Shown: positions 9,650-18,876, counted from the stretch's first letter. The stretch is 64,000 nt of DNA from CALSMU01 sp965230225 (GCA_965230225.1 CBDDKM010000007.1:1-64000); one strand, 5' to 3'. Numbers and translations: made by a program. The notes: a model not told the origin generated them from the letters alone.

Positions 9650-11446
9650 TTAATCCTCTGAAGAAATCTTCATTACCAAATCATTAACGGTAGATTTTCC
9701 AACTTCTAATTCGGTCATTTCTCCATCAATTTGAGGGGATACTTTTCCAAATTTCGATTTAAATAAGTCCAAATAATACTGTATCCCACTATTCAGGTTA
9801 TTCCCAAACTTCTTTAAAGAATTTACTTCTTTTCTAGATGGTTCAGATGGTAATTGATCTATTTTCTCCTTAAAATAGTCCAGATACATTCTCAACTCTT
9901 TTATAAACAAGTTGGGACGATCAGATCTGGAAATAACATTGGATCTTCCATAAATGTGATCGATCATTTTGTTTAAGGAAATAGTTTCTGAAAAGTAAGC
10001 CATGTTTGGTCCGGGACAAATTGAAACTCCAGGACCTTCTCGTTTAACACTTAAATCATTTTCCAAAAGAACAGATGTTCCTAAACCTACACAAATACAA
10101 GATTTCTCCACCACCTCATCGTATTTCTTTTGATATTCTTCTTCCGATAAGTTTTGTTGTTGTAAATCCTGAATCTTTAAATGCTGATATTGTCTGGATG
10201 CGGTACAGATTGGTTTGTCGGTAAACTCTGTATTAAACACCAAGTGCTCCTTAGGGCAAGGACTTCCTGGCCTTCCTTTCTTAATGTACTCTACCTTTTC
10301 GATGTCTTTGGTATTTCCATGTAAACTATTAAAAGGAACTCCAAGAGGTGAAATATTGCTCAGATACAAATCTTTCTCCTTCGCCTTCATCAACTTTTGT
10401 CTGGTTTCCTCATCTACATTGGTTACCTCCGGCACCAACAAGAATGGACTTCCCCAACCAACAGAATCTAACTGGTAATGATCTATTAAAAACTGATGTT
10501 CTTCGCTGGTTCCTACTCCACCCTGAGCAGTAATTTTAACGTTCAATGGTTGTTCTGGCACCTTTTTCCCTTTTTCCTTCAAAGCTTCGGTCAAAACAGC
10601 ATTAACACTATCCTCTAACTCATCTCTTTTCTCTTTAAATTCCTCCAGAATTGGTCCGAGTAGATATCCTTCGGTAGCAAAAGCATGTCCCCCACAATTT
10701 AACCCGGATTCAATCCTGTATTCTGAGACCCATAAGCCTTTTTTAGCCAGGTATTTCCCCTGAATTAACGCCGAACGATAGTCACTAACCTTTAAGATGA
10801 TTTTTTTACTGATCTCTCCATTTTCATCTGGATAGAAATCCTCAAAGTTTTCAATGTATCCATATAATCGAGGATTCATACCTGCAGAAAGTACGACCGA
10901 AGATTTTAGGTTACTGTTGGCAAAACCTCTTAAACCAGCATGAGAATCATTAAACTCTACCGGTAACTCCTCTCCTTTTTGGTAATTTACCTTATCCAAT
11001 TTGGTCATGATGTTTACATCAATACTACCCATGGATATATTATCTCGTAACCAATCTTTAATCTCACTTAAATTGAAGTATTTAGAGGTTAACTTATTGA
11101 ATTCTTCTTTTACAGCTGTACCATCAGGTAGCATGTTGAAGTAATTCTTGATCTCTTTGGTTTTTTCCTGAGAAGCACTCTTTAATTCTTCAATCTTTTT
11201 CTCTGCTAACTCTCCTATTAGGTTAAGGTATGAAGTAATTCGTTTAGCTCTAAAGTCTTCTATTTTGTCAGTTATTTCCTGATATGGCATTCCGAATTTC
11301 TCGCAATACATCTTTCTTAACCTTTCAAGTAAATTATCGTCGCCTAATGGAATTACTGAGTCCATCCCATACTGAGCAACTTTTAGAGGGGTATCAATGG
11401 TAAATCCTATTCCCATTACAGGAATGTGAAAAGAATGATTCTTCAT
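9650..11446 (-). CDS. Conserved 598-aa protein of unknown function upstream of giant adhesin
   Basis: I do not recognise a named family with confidence. The N-terminus (residues 9-30, PVMGIGFTIDTPLKVAQYG) resembles the first strand and helix of TIM-barrel flavoproteins of the nitronate monooxygenase/FabK type, and the middle has glycine-rich patches (ESGLNCGGHAFATEGY; ITAQGGVGTSEEHQFL) that would suit such a fold. Several cysteines in short motifs (GSPCPKEH, KPICTAS, SCICVGLG, SICPGPN) could bind metal or an Fe-S cluster. There is no signal peptide, so it is predicted cytoplasmic. It lies 225 bp upstream of the giant adhesin on the same strand, and a fragment of its 3' end sits upstream of the second adhesin copy, so the pairing is ancestral here. 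Function is open. Confidence 0.8.
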   Translation of the reverse strand: MKNHSFHIPVMGIGFTIDTPLKVAQYGMDSVIPLGDDNLLERLRKMYCEKFGMPYQEITDKIEDFRAKRITSYLNLIGELAEKKIEELKSASQEKTKEIKNYFNMLPDGTAVKEEFNKLTSKYFNLSEIKDWLRDNISMGSIDVNIMTKLDKVNYQKGEELPVEFNDSHAGLRGFANSNLKSSVVLSAGMNPRLYGYIENFEDFYPDENGEISKKIILKVSDYRSALIQGKYLAKKGLWVSEYRIESGLNCGGHAFATEGYLLGPILEEFKEKRDELEDSVNAVLTEALKEKGKKVPEQPLNVKITAQGGVGTSEEHQFLIDHYQLDSVGWGSPFLLVPEVTNVDEETRQKLMKAKEKDLYLSNISPLGVPFNSLHGNTKDIEKVEYIKKGRPGSPCPKEHLVFNTEFTDKPICTASRQYQHLKIQDLQQQNLSEEEYQKKYDEVVEKSCICVGLGTSVLLENDLSVKREGPGVSICPGPNMAYFSETISLNKMIDHIYGRSNVISRSDRPNLFIKELRMYLDYFKEKIDQLPSEPSRKEVNSLKKFGNNLNSGIQYYLDLFKSKFGKVSPQIDGEMTELEVGKSTVNDLVMKISSED

Positions 11447-11611
11447 TGCATTAAATTAGTGCAATTCCAACCTCTATTACTCCTAAAAAGAAAGAAAAAA
11501 TACGAGTGTTCCAAATTGCATGTTAATGCCAACAAATTTAGACATAAGAGAGATGCCTTTTCCAGAAACTTCCCTGATCTTTATCAGGATTATACTATAA
11601 TTGAGAAATAG

Positions 11612-12169
11612 TTATTTCCTTACCCACATTTGGATGTTTTCAGGGCTGCTCCATGCATAGTTCATGGTCTTATTAATGAAAGACCTTAAGCTATTCTTGG
11701 TAGACACTGGAAAGAAAGCAGCACAATTGGGCACTTTCGTACCCCATGATGATGACTTAGCTTGTTCTCCCTGAATAACCAACACTGTAAACTTGTGCTC
11801 GTCATCCGTTTTAATTGCAATTACCGGGTAACCATCATTTGCCATTTTTTGAGCATTATCCAGGCTTTCCTGATCAGTAGCCATTCCTAAACTTTTCCAT
11901 TTAGAATCGGAAGTCACAAAATCGTATATATCGTGATACTCCACATACTCTCCTTTATCGTTCTTTAAATCTGAAATACCATTGTACTCGCAAATTGCTC
12001 TTGCTGTAAAATTCTTACAATCGGTTGTTTCACCATGCTCACTGCATTCGTTGTACTCTTCCAGAATGGTTTCGATTGTAACTCTCTTTTGCTCTTCCGT
12101 AGGTTTTTCATCGGCACAAGAAATTAGGAACAATGCTACGAATAAGCTGAGGTAAACTAGATTTTTCAT
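11612..12169 (-). CDS. Putative lipoprotein, possibly papain-like fold
   Basis: The 185-aa product starts with a lipoprotein signal (MKNLVYLSLFVALFLISCAD, lipobox Cys at residue 18). The mature part has an early Cys segment (ECSEHGETTDCKNFTARAIC), a later His-containing strand (DEHKFTVLVIQG) and a motif around SSSWGTKVPNCAAFFP. This Cys-then-His order, with a small-residue strand after the His, resembles NlpC/P60-like or CHAP-like amidases, but the resemblance is by eye and weak. It stands alone, 165 bp from the 598-aa gene. The coding call is secure; enzymatic function is a guess. Confidence 0.75.
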   Translation of the reverse strand: MKNLVYLSLFVALFLISCADEKPTEEQKRVTIETILEEYNECSEHGETTDCKNFTARAICEYNGISDLKNDKGEYVEYHDIYDFVTSDSKWKSLGMATDQESLDNAQKMANDGYPVIAIKTDDEHKFTVLVIQGEQAKSSSWGTKVPNCAAFFPVSTKNSLRSFINKTMNYAWSSPENIQMWVRK

Positions 12170-12210
12170 TTTGCAATTTTGATTTGAGCCGTAAATCTAT
12201 AAAAAGGAAT

Positions 12211-12810
12211 TTAATCCACCTTTAAATTGGTTTTATATTCCTGATATAGCCATATAAAACTGACCAAATAAAGTAATCGCTGGATCAGTCCCATTCCAAT
12301 GGGTATCCAATTATTAGCTGCTAGCCCTACTCCAACAGAGCAGATGACCACCAGAACAAAATAAAAGAGATGGAATCTTCGATCGCCGGGAGTATTGTGA
12401 TAAAAGAAATGAATTGCTATTGCAATGGTAAACGACACACCTGCTATTTGTGCAAATACTGAGTGTAGTAAGTCGCTTAATTCGGAATATTGCTCTACGT
12501 TCCAAAAAGGCTTTGTACTGAACACACCAGACAATATAACTGCTACTCCATAAATCAATATTGCTATGTGTCCATAATTTCTTCTTTTTTGAACTGCATA
12601 ACTCTTCCACATCACTATGGCTATCATTGCTCCATAAGTTATTAAGCCAGTTCTCATTATCCAGGCATACAGATACTGCTGTGCCGCCATATCGCTAATG
12701 GAATTCTCCAACCAATTGTAATCTTCCGGCACCAGAAAATGGGCGGTAAGGATGATTGCGATAAAAGAAATTAAAGCAAGTTCTATTGAGAATACACTTA
12801 GTGGCTTCAT
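12211..12810 (-). CDS. DUF998 family membrane protein
   Basis: The product has 199 residues and about six hydrophobic helices. The segment ENSISDMAAQ after the first helix and SDLLHSVFAQIAG in the middle are typical of DUF998 integral membrane proteins, whose function is unknown. It is separated by 2 bp from the gene at 12813-13298, so the two are probably co-transcribed, the latter first. Confidence 0.8.
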   Translation of the reverse strand: MKPLSVFSIELALISFIAIILTAHFLVPEDYNWLENSISDMAAQQYLYAWIMRTGLITYGAMIAIVMWKSYAVQKRRNYGHIAILIYGVAVILSGVFSTKPFWNVEQYSELSDLLHSVFAQIAGVSFTIAIAIHFFYHNTPGDRRFHLFYFVLVVICSVGVGLAANNWIPIGMGLIQRLLYLVSFIWLYQEYKTNLKVD

Positions 12811-12812
12811 TT

Positions 12813-13298
12813 TTATTCAACAGGCGAATCTATAGACACTTTCCATTTACTGGAGTAATGCTTGTATCCTACTGCATAAAACAATACTCCGTTTAAGGTC
12901 ATAACTGTTCCTGTACCCAAAGATACTGCTCCTAGCGTATTATATATCAAATACTCCATCCAATGATCCTTGGGAGATGCAATTACTATTGCTCCCAATA
13001 CATTGAATCCAGTTCCTACTACGATTAACAATGCACCAGCAACTTTAGAAGCATCCGTTTTAGCTAGTATCCACTCCACTTCTGATAGAGTTACCCTATT
13101 GGTATCTATTAGAATTACGGTATCGTTAACATTTTGATACTCCCCTCTGATTACTTCTTCTTTGTACTTTACCTTAACTGTGCGCCCTTCTTCGATCCAT
13201 TTAACCTTTTGAGATTGATTATTCTCCAGCCGGATCATCTTCTGCCCAAGGACAGTATAACCAACACTTAAAAGCAAGATAAATACCACATACCTCAT
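12813..13298 (-). CDS. Hypothetical exported membrane protein
   Basis: The 161-aa product begins with a signal peptide (MRYVVFILLLSVGYTVLGQ). A short beta-rich exposed region follows (about residues 20-80), including VNDTVILIDTNRVTLSEVEWI. The C-terminal half has two hydrophobic segments (around 85-107 and 117-145). I recognise no family. It precedes the DUF998 gene by 2 bp and probably shares its transcript. Confidence 0.75.
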   Translation of the reverse strand: MRYVVFILLLSVGYTVLGQKMIRLENNQSQKVKWIEEGRTVKVKYKEEVIRGEYQNVNDTVILIDTNRVTLSEVEWILAKTDASKVAGALLIVVGTGFNVLGAIVIASPKDHWMEYLIYNTLGAVSLGTGTVMTLNGVLFYAVGYKHYSSKWKVSIDSPVE

Positions 13299-13379
13299 AC
13301 CATTCGGTTTGAGAGTAAATATAGTTTACCTAAGGGAAGAGTGAAATGATTTGAATCAGGAAATAACCTATGCTTGTGC

Positions 13380-13880
13380 TTAAACACTAAGGATTTCTCC
13401 CAGCCAATTGAAATCTTTAACGTTGCCAGGAGTGACAATAGGATCTGATGAGTAATTTAACTGGTGAACAATTTCGTTGATTAATTCTTCATCGGGTACT
13501 GTAAGTTCTGTAGATTGTTTTACCTCTTTAATGGAGGTAATTTCTTGTTCGTAGGACGATGTACTTTCAATTTTCTTTACCTGAGTTGGTTTATTTGGCT
13601 CGCAATCTATTTGCCACTGATCTTGTAATCGATCATTCTCGTCAAAAAAGTAAACATCCACTTTTCGTTGTGCTCCTTTTTCCAGGTAACCAATTACCAT
13701 CCTATCTCCAACATACACCCACCTATCCGATGACTTATCCAATTCTTCTGTACGGTTTTCTGAAATATCAAATATATCAACGGACACAGGGCCATCGTAA
13801 CTCTCGTTAGTGGAGTTCTGAGGTTGCTTTCCACACCCAGAAAGTAAAACGATTAATGCAATTGGTATTAGGGTTTTCAT
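13380..13880 (-). CDS. Hypothetical lipoprotein
   Basis: The 166-aa product has a lipoprotein signal (MKTLIPIALIVLLSGCGK, lipobox Cys 16). The mature part is polar and has a segment with DRWVYVGDRMVIGYLEKG that suggests beta strands. No family was recognised. It stands alone, with 80-110 bp on each side. Confidence 0.7.
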   Translation of the reverse strand: MKTLIPIALIVLLSGCGKQPQNSTNESYDGPVSVDIFDISENRTEELDKSSDRWVYVGDRMVIGYLEKGAQRKVDVYFFDENDRLQDQWQIDCEPNKPTQVKKIESTSSYEQEITSIKEVKQSTELTVPDEELINEIVHQLNYSSDPIVTPGNVKDFNWLGEILSV

Positions 13881-13988
13881 CAGGTTATTTTTACGTATGA
13901 CGCTTTAGCTCCCTAATAAGTTACAACCAAAATAAAATTTAACAGTTAAAATGTTATGAATGGTAATATTGAAACACCAATGGCGGCA

Positions 13989-14525
13989 CTACCCAATGGC
14001 TAATTCAGCTAGCTTATTGACTGTTTTCCAGTTTCTTGTGGTAGCTTTGAGTTTTAATTTTTTCTCGAAAAAATTGTTATTAAACTTCGATTTACCATAT
14101 CCACCAAGACAATTTAAGTAAATCACTTTATGATATAAGCTGTACTCATCTTCTTTGTAAATCAGCCCATCTATTTCATCCCAATTTACTCCTTCAGGTT
14201 CTTTTTCTAAAAACACCACATACAGGGATTTAATTTCGTCCGAATTATTGAAATAAGGATTATTTGCCAGCACTTTCTCCCAACTTTCCAGATTCCATAC
14301 CTGTACAGTTACTTCAAATTTATATTGCTCCAAAATTGCTTTCTGTATTTGATCAATTAAAACACCTTCGGATAGGCTGCTTTTAAAAACCACATTACCA
14401 CTTTGGATATAGGTTTTAACTTCCCCTAAGCCAAGCGACTCAAACAAGGACTTAAGATCCTTCATTATGATCTTTTTTTGACCACTAACATTGATCCCTC
14501 TTAATAAAGCGATATAGGTATTCAT
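13989..14525 (-). CDS. DUF1697 family protein
   Basis: The 178-aa product begins MNTYIALLRGINVSGQKKI and continues with MKDLKSLFESLGL and VKTYIQSGNVVF, the hallmark N-terminus of DUF1697. The length is normal for the family. No biochemical role is established. It lies 5 bp downstream of the AlkC-like gene on the same strand, so it is likely in the same operon. Confidence 0.9.
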   Translation of the reverse strand: MNTYIALLRGINVSGQKKIIMKDLKSLFESLGLGEVKTYIQSGNVVFKSSLSEGVLIDQIQKAILEQYKFEVTVQVWNLESWEKVLANNPYFNNSDEIKSLYVVFLEKEPEGVNWDEIDGLIYKEDEYSLYHKVIYLNCLGGYGKSKFNNNFFEKKLKLKATTRNWKTVNKLAELAIG

Positions 14526-14530
14526 TGCGA

Positions 14531-15643
14531 TTATATTACGTTAAAATCTTTTATCCCGAGAGACTTACCATTTACTAATACCTCCACCGAGTGCTTTCCT
14601 GCATAGTATTTTCTAGTTGAGATGGGTTTAAATGACTGTTTCTTTTTGAAATCTATCTTCTGACCAGGTTGAACGCTTATTTTGGATAATTTAAAAACTT
14701 TTGGCTGTTGCTTTCCATTGGCTTTCATGAAATGAATGGCATAATCCACCATTAGATTTTTATCTTTAGAATCATTGGATTTAATAGAAAAAGAGAATTG
14801 AATTTCTTTTCCCAGTTTAACCTGTTCTTCCACTTTAAAATTTGATAAAGTAACTTTTACCTTTGGATCATACCCTAATAAACTCAAAGCATCCTTGTTA
14901 CCAGACTTGACCAATGATCTTGCGGCATGCCTAATTAACCATTGAGTATCTTCATTTTTGATTTTACTCCATTTTGTTAACCTTTCCACCACCAATTGAG
15001 GATGATCCTTGGCAATATCATTTAAGTTATTAGCCACCGACCTTCTTACATACAAGGAAGGATCTTCCTTTAGTTTCTCCAACAATTGAAATACTGGTTC
15101 TGGGTCTTTTTGAAACTCAGGTAATCTGGAGGCCCATGGCAGTCTTGGCCTCGTACCCTCCGACACCAATCGACGAACATGTTCATTTTCGTCTTTGGTC
15201 CACTCGTGAAGAACAGGCATTATTTTATCAGGGTACTGTTGAATAAACGGACGAATGCAAAACTCCGATGTAAATCTCTTTGTGATTTCATAAATGGCAA
15301 CCAGTGAAGAGTCGTAGTTGTTAAGTCCATAAGTTTCTACAAAGGTGGCTATGGGCATAAAGTAAAAGCTGGACAAACCATTCATTTCGGTTTGATAGTT
15401 TTCTTGTGGCATTGCTTTCAATAATACCTCCACCGCCTCATCATAGCTTTCCGGTAAATACTCCTTCATGGTATCGGCAATAAGCTGTGATCGTTCTTTT
15501 AAGGCCAATGGTTCTAGCTTTTTTAGAATGGAACTAACAAACTCTTCGTTTTTAAACGAAGGGGTAATTTTCTTAATATCACTAGCGATGGCTGTTATTA
15601 AACGCTCATCAAAAAAATTCTTTAACTGATAGTTTTCACTCAT
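14531..15643 (-). CDS. DNA alkylation repair protein, AlkC-like (HEAT-like repeats)
   Basis: The product has 370 residues. The N-terminal ~250 residues are helical HEAT-like repeats, including EHVRRLVSEGTRPRLPWASRL and the downstream SLYVRRSVANNLNDIAKDHP, a pattern typical of the AlkC/AlkD alkylpurine glycosylase superfamily (AlkC branch, COG4335 type). The C-terminal ~100 residues (KVTLSNFKVEEQVKLGKEIQ onwards) form a beta-rich Ig-like extension seen in some AlkC proteins. The family removes alkylated bases such as 3-methyladenine from DNA. Its start overlaps the stop of the upstream membrane protein by 4 bp, which suggests translational coupling. Confidence 0.85.
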   Translation of the reverse strand: MSENYQLKNFFDERLITAIASDIKKITPSFKNEEFVSSILKKLEPLALKERSQLIADTMKEYLPESYDEAVEVLLKAMPQENYQTEMNGLSSFYFMPIATFVETYGLNNYDSSLVAIYEITKRFTSEFCIRPFIQQYPDKIMPVLHEWTKDENEHVRRLVSEGTRPRLPWASRLPEFQKDPEPVFQLLEKLKEDPSLYVRRSVANNLNDIAKDHPQLVVERLTKWSKIKNEDTQWLIRHAARSLVKSGNKDALSLLGYDPKVKVTLSNFKVEEQVKLGKEIQFSFSIKSNDSKDKNLMVDYAIHFMKANGKQQPKVFKLSKISVQPGQKIDFKKKQSFKPISTRKYYAGKHSVEVLVNGKSLGIKDFNVI

Positions 15644-16092
15644 CTTCTATTCTTTATACTTCTTAACACCATTAAACAATAATAAAACTGAGAAATGCAC
15701 CAAATTAAAATAAGAGAAGACCCAAGGGCTGCTTTGATGTACTCTCTGGGTTCATCATCTAAAAACATAACCATAAATGGAATTAATCCGATTAAAAACA
15801 GAAACACACATAATCCCATCCCTACAAAACTATAGCGAAGAATTCTGGAATCTCTTGCATTCCTTTTAAAGGTTATACCACCATCGTAAGATCTTACATA
15901 ATAATGAAAGTGGAAGGTTCTACCTTTTGTATGACTATTGTAATAGTTAAACCCTATGCTAATCATAAACATGAGGATAAATGCCACCGAAAAACCCGGA
16001 TGAACTCCAAGCGACAACAGGAAACCTGATACGGCCGCCACATAAAACAGGTAAACTCCCCAGGAACAAATGCTGTAAGCTAGTCTTAACAT
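15640..16092 (-). CDS. Hypothetical membrane protein (four helices)
   Basis: The 150-aa product has two N-terminal hydrophobic helices, a basic loop (NSHTKGRTFHFHYYVRSYDG) and two C-terminal helices. I recognise no family. It overlaps the glycosyltransferase gene by 7 bp at its start and the AlkC-like gene by 4 bp at its end, so the three are one tightly packed operon. Confidence 0.75.
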   Translation of the reverse strand: MLRLAYSICSWGVYLFYVAAVSGFLLSLGVHPGFSVAFILMFMISIGFNYYNSHTKGRTFHFHYYVRSYDGGITFKRNARDSRILRYSFVGMGLCVFLFLIGLIPFMVMFLDDEPREYIKAALGSSLILIWCISQFYYCLMVLRSIKNRR

Positions 16093-17348
16093 TTAGAGGT
16101 ATCGATTTTTCGATATTTGGCTAATAAATCCACAGTGGATTCTTCTCCATCGAATTTAGCCATTCTTTTTAAAAGTTCGATAGCCGCTTCTTTCGTTGGT
16201 ACGGTTGAATAATAATTATCTCTAGAAAAATGCACGTATTTTAACACCCAAAAGGCATCAAACACCTGGAAGAATCGCTTTAACATGGATTCGTCTGATG
16301 TGGAATTCCCCAAGATCCCTGACATTTTGTTATCGAATTCCTCTTCCGATATAAAACCCTGAATTTCTTCAGGAAACAGCATGTACTTAACAGCTCTTTT
16401 CTTCTCTTTAATCAGGTTAACAAAATCCTTTAATGCGATAAAAATATCCGGATGATAACTGAGATATAATACTTCAGATTGGTCTAGTAAATCTCCCACC
16501 GCTTTACCAGTACCAAAAGGGACTCTATCGGACACCCGAGGTGATGGAATTACTTTGGTTTCGTTCAGTTCAGTGAAATCGCCTAACTGGATGATTTTAT
16601 TCAGGAAATAAAAGTCTTCTCCCGCTTTTCTTTTATTCATACCACCCTGCTTGGCGTAGGCAGAAGCTCTTACTGCCATACTAGAACCTATGGTATGATA
16701 TATATAAGGAAGCCCCGTGAATTGCAATGCATTTTTGTAATAACGAAGGTGTAATTCGTACTGCACAATAGCGTCGTATACCTCCTGATTATACCCCTGC
16801 CCTTCTATTGGATGTTCAAAATGCAAAGCACATCCTGGTGTTTTGGGATGTTTCTTGAAGTGACTGTAAATCTCCTGAAAGTAATTAACCTCACATAAAC
16901 TATCGGCATCAAAGCACACAATGATTCCATCGTGTTCGATTTTAGAAAACCTTCTAAGTGCCTCATCCATTCCTATTTTTCTAGCTAGGCCAACTCCTGC
17001 CCTTTTTACAGGTAAATCGAAAGCTTTAATACAATGAAACTTTAGTATAGGAGTATTTGTATTGGAGAACTGCTGAACAGTTTTAACTGATTCGTTGTTA
17101 AGTTCAATTATTTCTTCTTTTACTCCTTTACCATGATTTACTACTACTATTACCTCCACAGAAGCATTTGCCGGAATTACGCACTGTTGAAGAGCATCTA
17201 GTGTTTCCTCTAAGTTCTCTTCGTTGTAGCAAGGAATAACAACAATCAATTTCAGGTCTTCTGAAACGTCTTGTTCTATTTGTTGATCGCAATAGTGGAA
17301 GCGATCAAAGTATTTATCGATCAGGGAGACAAACGAACGAGCTGCCAT
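16086..17348 (-). CDS. Family 2-type glycosyltransferase
   Basis: The product has 420 residues. The GT-A core begins at about residue 34 (LIVVIPCYNEENLEETL). DGIIVCFDADSLCEVNYF supplies the DxD-like metal/nucleotide-sugar motif, and RKAGEDFYFLNKI is the usual acidic acceptor-side motif. No transmembrane helices are evident, so it may act at the cytoplasmic face. The acceptor is unknown. The first 28 bp overlap the 3' end of pdxH. The residues before 34 look non-conserved, so the true start could be slightly downstream. Confidence 0.85.
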   Translation of the reverse strand: MAARSFVSLIDKYFDRFHYCDQQIEQDVSEDLKLIVVIPCYNEENLEETLDALQQCVIPANASVEVIVVVNHGKGVKEEIIELNNESVKTVQQFSNTNTPILKFHCIKAFDLPVKRAGVGLARKIGMDEALRRFSKIEHDGIIVCFDADSLCEVNYFQEIYSHFKKHPKTPGCALHFEHPIEGQGYNQEVYDAIVQYELHLRYYKNALQFTGLPYIYHTIGSSMAVRASAYAKQGGMNKRKAGEDFYFLNKIIQLGDFTELNETKVIPSPRVSDRVPFGTGKAVGDLLDQSEVLYLSYHPDIFIALKDFVNLIKEKKRAVKYMLFPEEIQGFISEEEFDNKMSGILGNSTSDESMLKRFFQVFDAFWVLKYVHFSRDNYYSTVPTKEAAIELLKRMAKFDGEESTVDLLAKYRKIDTSKC

Positions 17349-17977
17349 CCTCCATCTTTTTTAAGAAAAACAATTCTATCGTGGAGCCTACTGGCACGTC
17401 CTTGCCAAAACTCTACTTTGGTAGGCTTTAATATATACCCTCCCCAATGCGGCGGGCGAGGTACTTCCGAATTTTTATATTTCTTAGTAAGTTCTTTTAC
17501 CTTATTTTCTAACTGATCCCTGCTAGTTAACTCATCGCTTTGAGCAGAGGCCCAAGCTCCTATTTGGCTTTCTTTAGGACGTTTATTAAAATAGTTATCT
17601 GAAACCTCTTCAGAAGCTTTTTCAACTACTCCTTCAATTCTAATTTGTCGTTCTACCTCTGCCCAATGGATATTGAGTGCTGCTCGATTATTATCTTCTA
17701 ACTCCAATCCTTTTTGACTTAGGTAATTGGTGTAAAACACAAACCCGTCATCAATAATGTCTCGCATGTAAACAATTCGAGAAGAAGGCTGCCCTTCTTT
17801 GCTAACAGTAGATAAACACATAGCATAAGGATCCAGAATTTGACAATTTACAGCTTCTTCAAACCAAACTGCGTACTGTTTAAATGGATCACTTTCTACA
17901 GTAGATTCATCCAAAGGTTTATCAGCAAAATCTCTTCGGATGGAGTTCATGTAACTTCTAACTTCTTCCAGGCTCAT
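17321..17977 (-). CDS. pdxH: Pyridoxine/pyridoxamine 5'-phosphate oxidase
   Basis: The 218-aa product has the full PdxH pattern: MCLSTVSKEGQPSSRIVYMR for FMN and substrate contacts, FYTNYLSQKGLELEDN, IRIEGVVEKASEEVSDNYF, QIGAWASAQS, and the C-terminal WQGRASRLHDRIVF with the final RLSP. The enzyme oxidises pyridoxine or pyridoxamine 5'-phosphate to pyridoxal 5'-phosphate with FMN and oxygen. Length is typical. It leads the operon that continues into the glycosyltransferase, membrane protein and AlkC-like genes through overlapping frames. Confidence 0.97.
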   Translation of the reverse strand: MSLEEVRSYMNSIRRDFADKPLDESTVESDPFKQYAVWFEEAVNCQILDPYAMCLSTVSKEGQPSSRIVYMRDIIDDGFVFYTNYLSQKGLELEDNNRAALNIHWAEVERQIRIEGVVEKASEEVSDNYFNKRPKESQIGAWASAQSDELTSRDQLENKVKELTKKYKNSEVPRPPHWGGYILKPTKVEFWQGRASRLHDRIVFLKKDGGWQLVRLSP

Positions 17978-18037
17978 GGAATAATGATTTAATTCTGTAC
18001 AAAGTTAAAACCAATGTTACACTCTGCAAGATTATTA

Positions 18038-18055
18038 GGAGGTAATATTACCTCC
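18038..18055. repeat. 18-bp perfect palindrome at the 3' end of the YARHG gene
   Basis: GGAGGTAATATTACCTCC is a perfect palindrome that spans the TAA stop of the upstream gene. It could form a hairpin at the end of that transcript, but no U-run follows on the minus strand, so it is not a standard intrinsic terminator. Confidence 0.5.
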
Positions 18056-18857
18056 CATAATCGTCGTAATACTCTTCGTAATAACTTTCGTATTCGTAGA
18101 TCAGCTCAATGTTTTCCACTTCGGTATCTGTCAAACGATCTCTTACATCGATTCCAACAGGGATATACCATTCAGTAGCTTCAAAATGTCTCCGCCAGTC
18201 TTTGTTTTTGAAACTATAACCATGACGAGCGTAAATCTCATTTCTCATTTCTGCTAACTCATCTTCACTAAGGTTTTCCACATCAGTATAATCCAACTTT
18301 CTTTGAGAAGCTTCAGGGTATTTACCCAAGGTAGGGTCGTAAGTATAACTTCTTTTGTGAAGAGTATATTCTTTCACTTTCCCATCACTAAATTGAGTCC
18401 AATTTCCGGTTAACTCCTCTTTTTGAGTATCAATTCTAAAAACGAATTTACCATCCCATTGGTCATCTCCCGGTTCTGCCATGTCAAATTCTACTAAACC
18501 ATCTCCAAGTAATTGAAACGTTCCCGTAATTGGTCGGTAGTTACCTGCACACACACTAAATCCCTTTGCATCTCCATTCTCCACCTCATAAATCATTAGA
18601 TTGATCATGTTTTCTTCAAACATTCCTACCCAATAACCCGTTTCAGCATCTTCAAAATTACCTTTTGCCAATCCTTGTTCCATTTCAATCTGCCCCTCAG
18701 ACTTCTCTCCTCCATAACTTCGTGGGTCAATCAAACTCTTCTTCTCTTCCATAACCTCTTTTTGTTCTTCAGTTTGATTAGATTCTTCCTGCTTTTGTTC
18801 TGTTTCTGAACAAGCAATTAAACTAAGTGCCAATAGACCAACAAATATTTTTTTCAT
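18048..18857 (-). CDS. YARHG-domain lipoprotein
   Basis: I start the gene at ATG 18857 because it gives a clean lipoprotein signal (MKKIFVGLLALSLIACSE, lipobox Cys 16). A start at 18908 would add 17 residues ahead of the signal and run into the divergent gene. The 269-aa product has an acidic Glu/Gln-rich linker, a beta-rich middle (about residues 65-175; FRIDTQKEELTGNWTQF) and a C-terminal YARHG domain (EMRNEIYARHGYSFKNKDWR). YARHG domains occur in bacterial envelope proteins; their role is not well known. The last residues are a Tyr/Glu/Asp-rich tail. Confidence 0.85.
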   Translation of the reverse strand: MKKIFVGLLALSLIACSETEQKQEESNQTEEQKEVMEEKKSLIDPRSYGGEKSEGQIEMEQGLAKGNFEDAETGYWVGMFEENMINLMIYEVENGDAKGFSVCAGNYRPITGTFQLLGDGLVEFDMAEPGDDQWDGKFVFRIDTQKEELTGNWTQFSDGKVKEYTLHKRSYTYDPTLGKYPEASQRKLDYTDVENLSEDELAEMRNEIYARHGYSFKNKDWRRHFEATEWYIPVGIDVRDRLTDTEVENIELIYEYESYYEEYYDDYGR

Positions 18858-18876
18858 GAGTAAGTACTTTCTTGTA

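Noticed and set aside
12314..12610. 98-codon minus-strand frame inside the DUF998 gene
   Set aside because: It overlaps the DUF998 frame on the same strand in another phase and its product has no domain or membrane logic.
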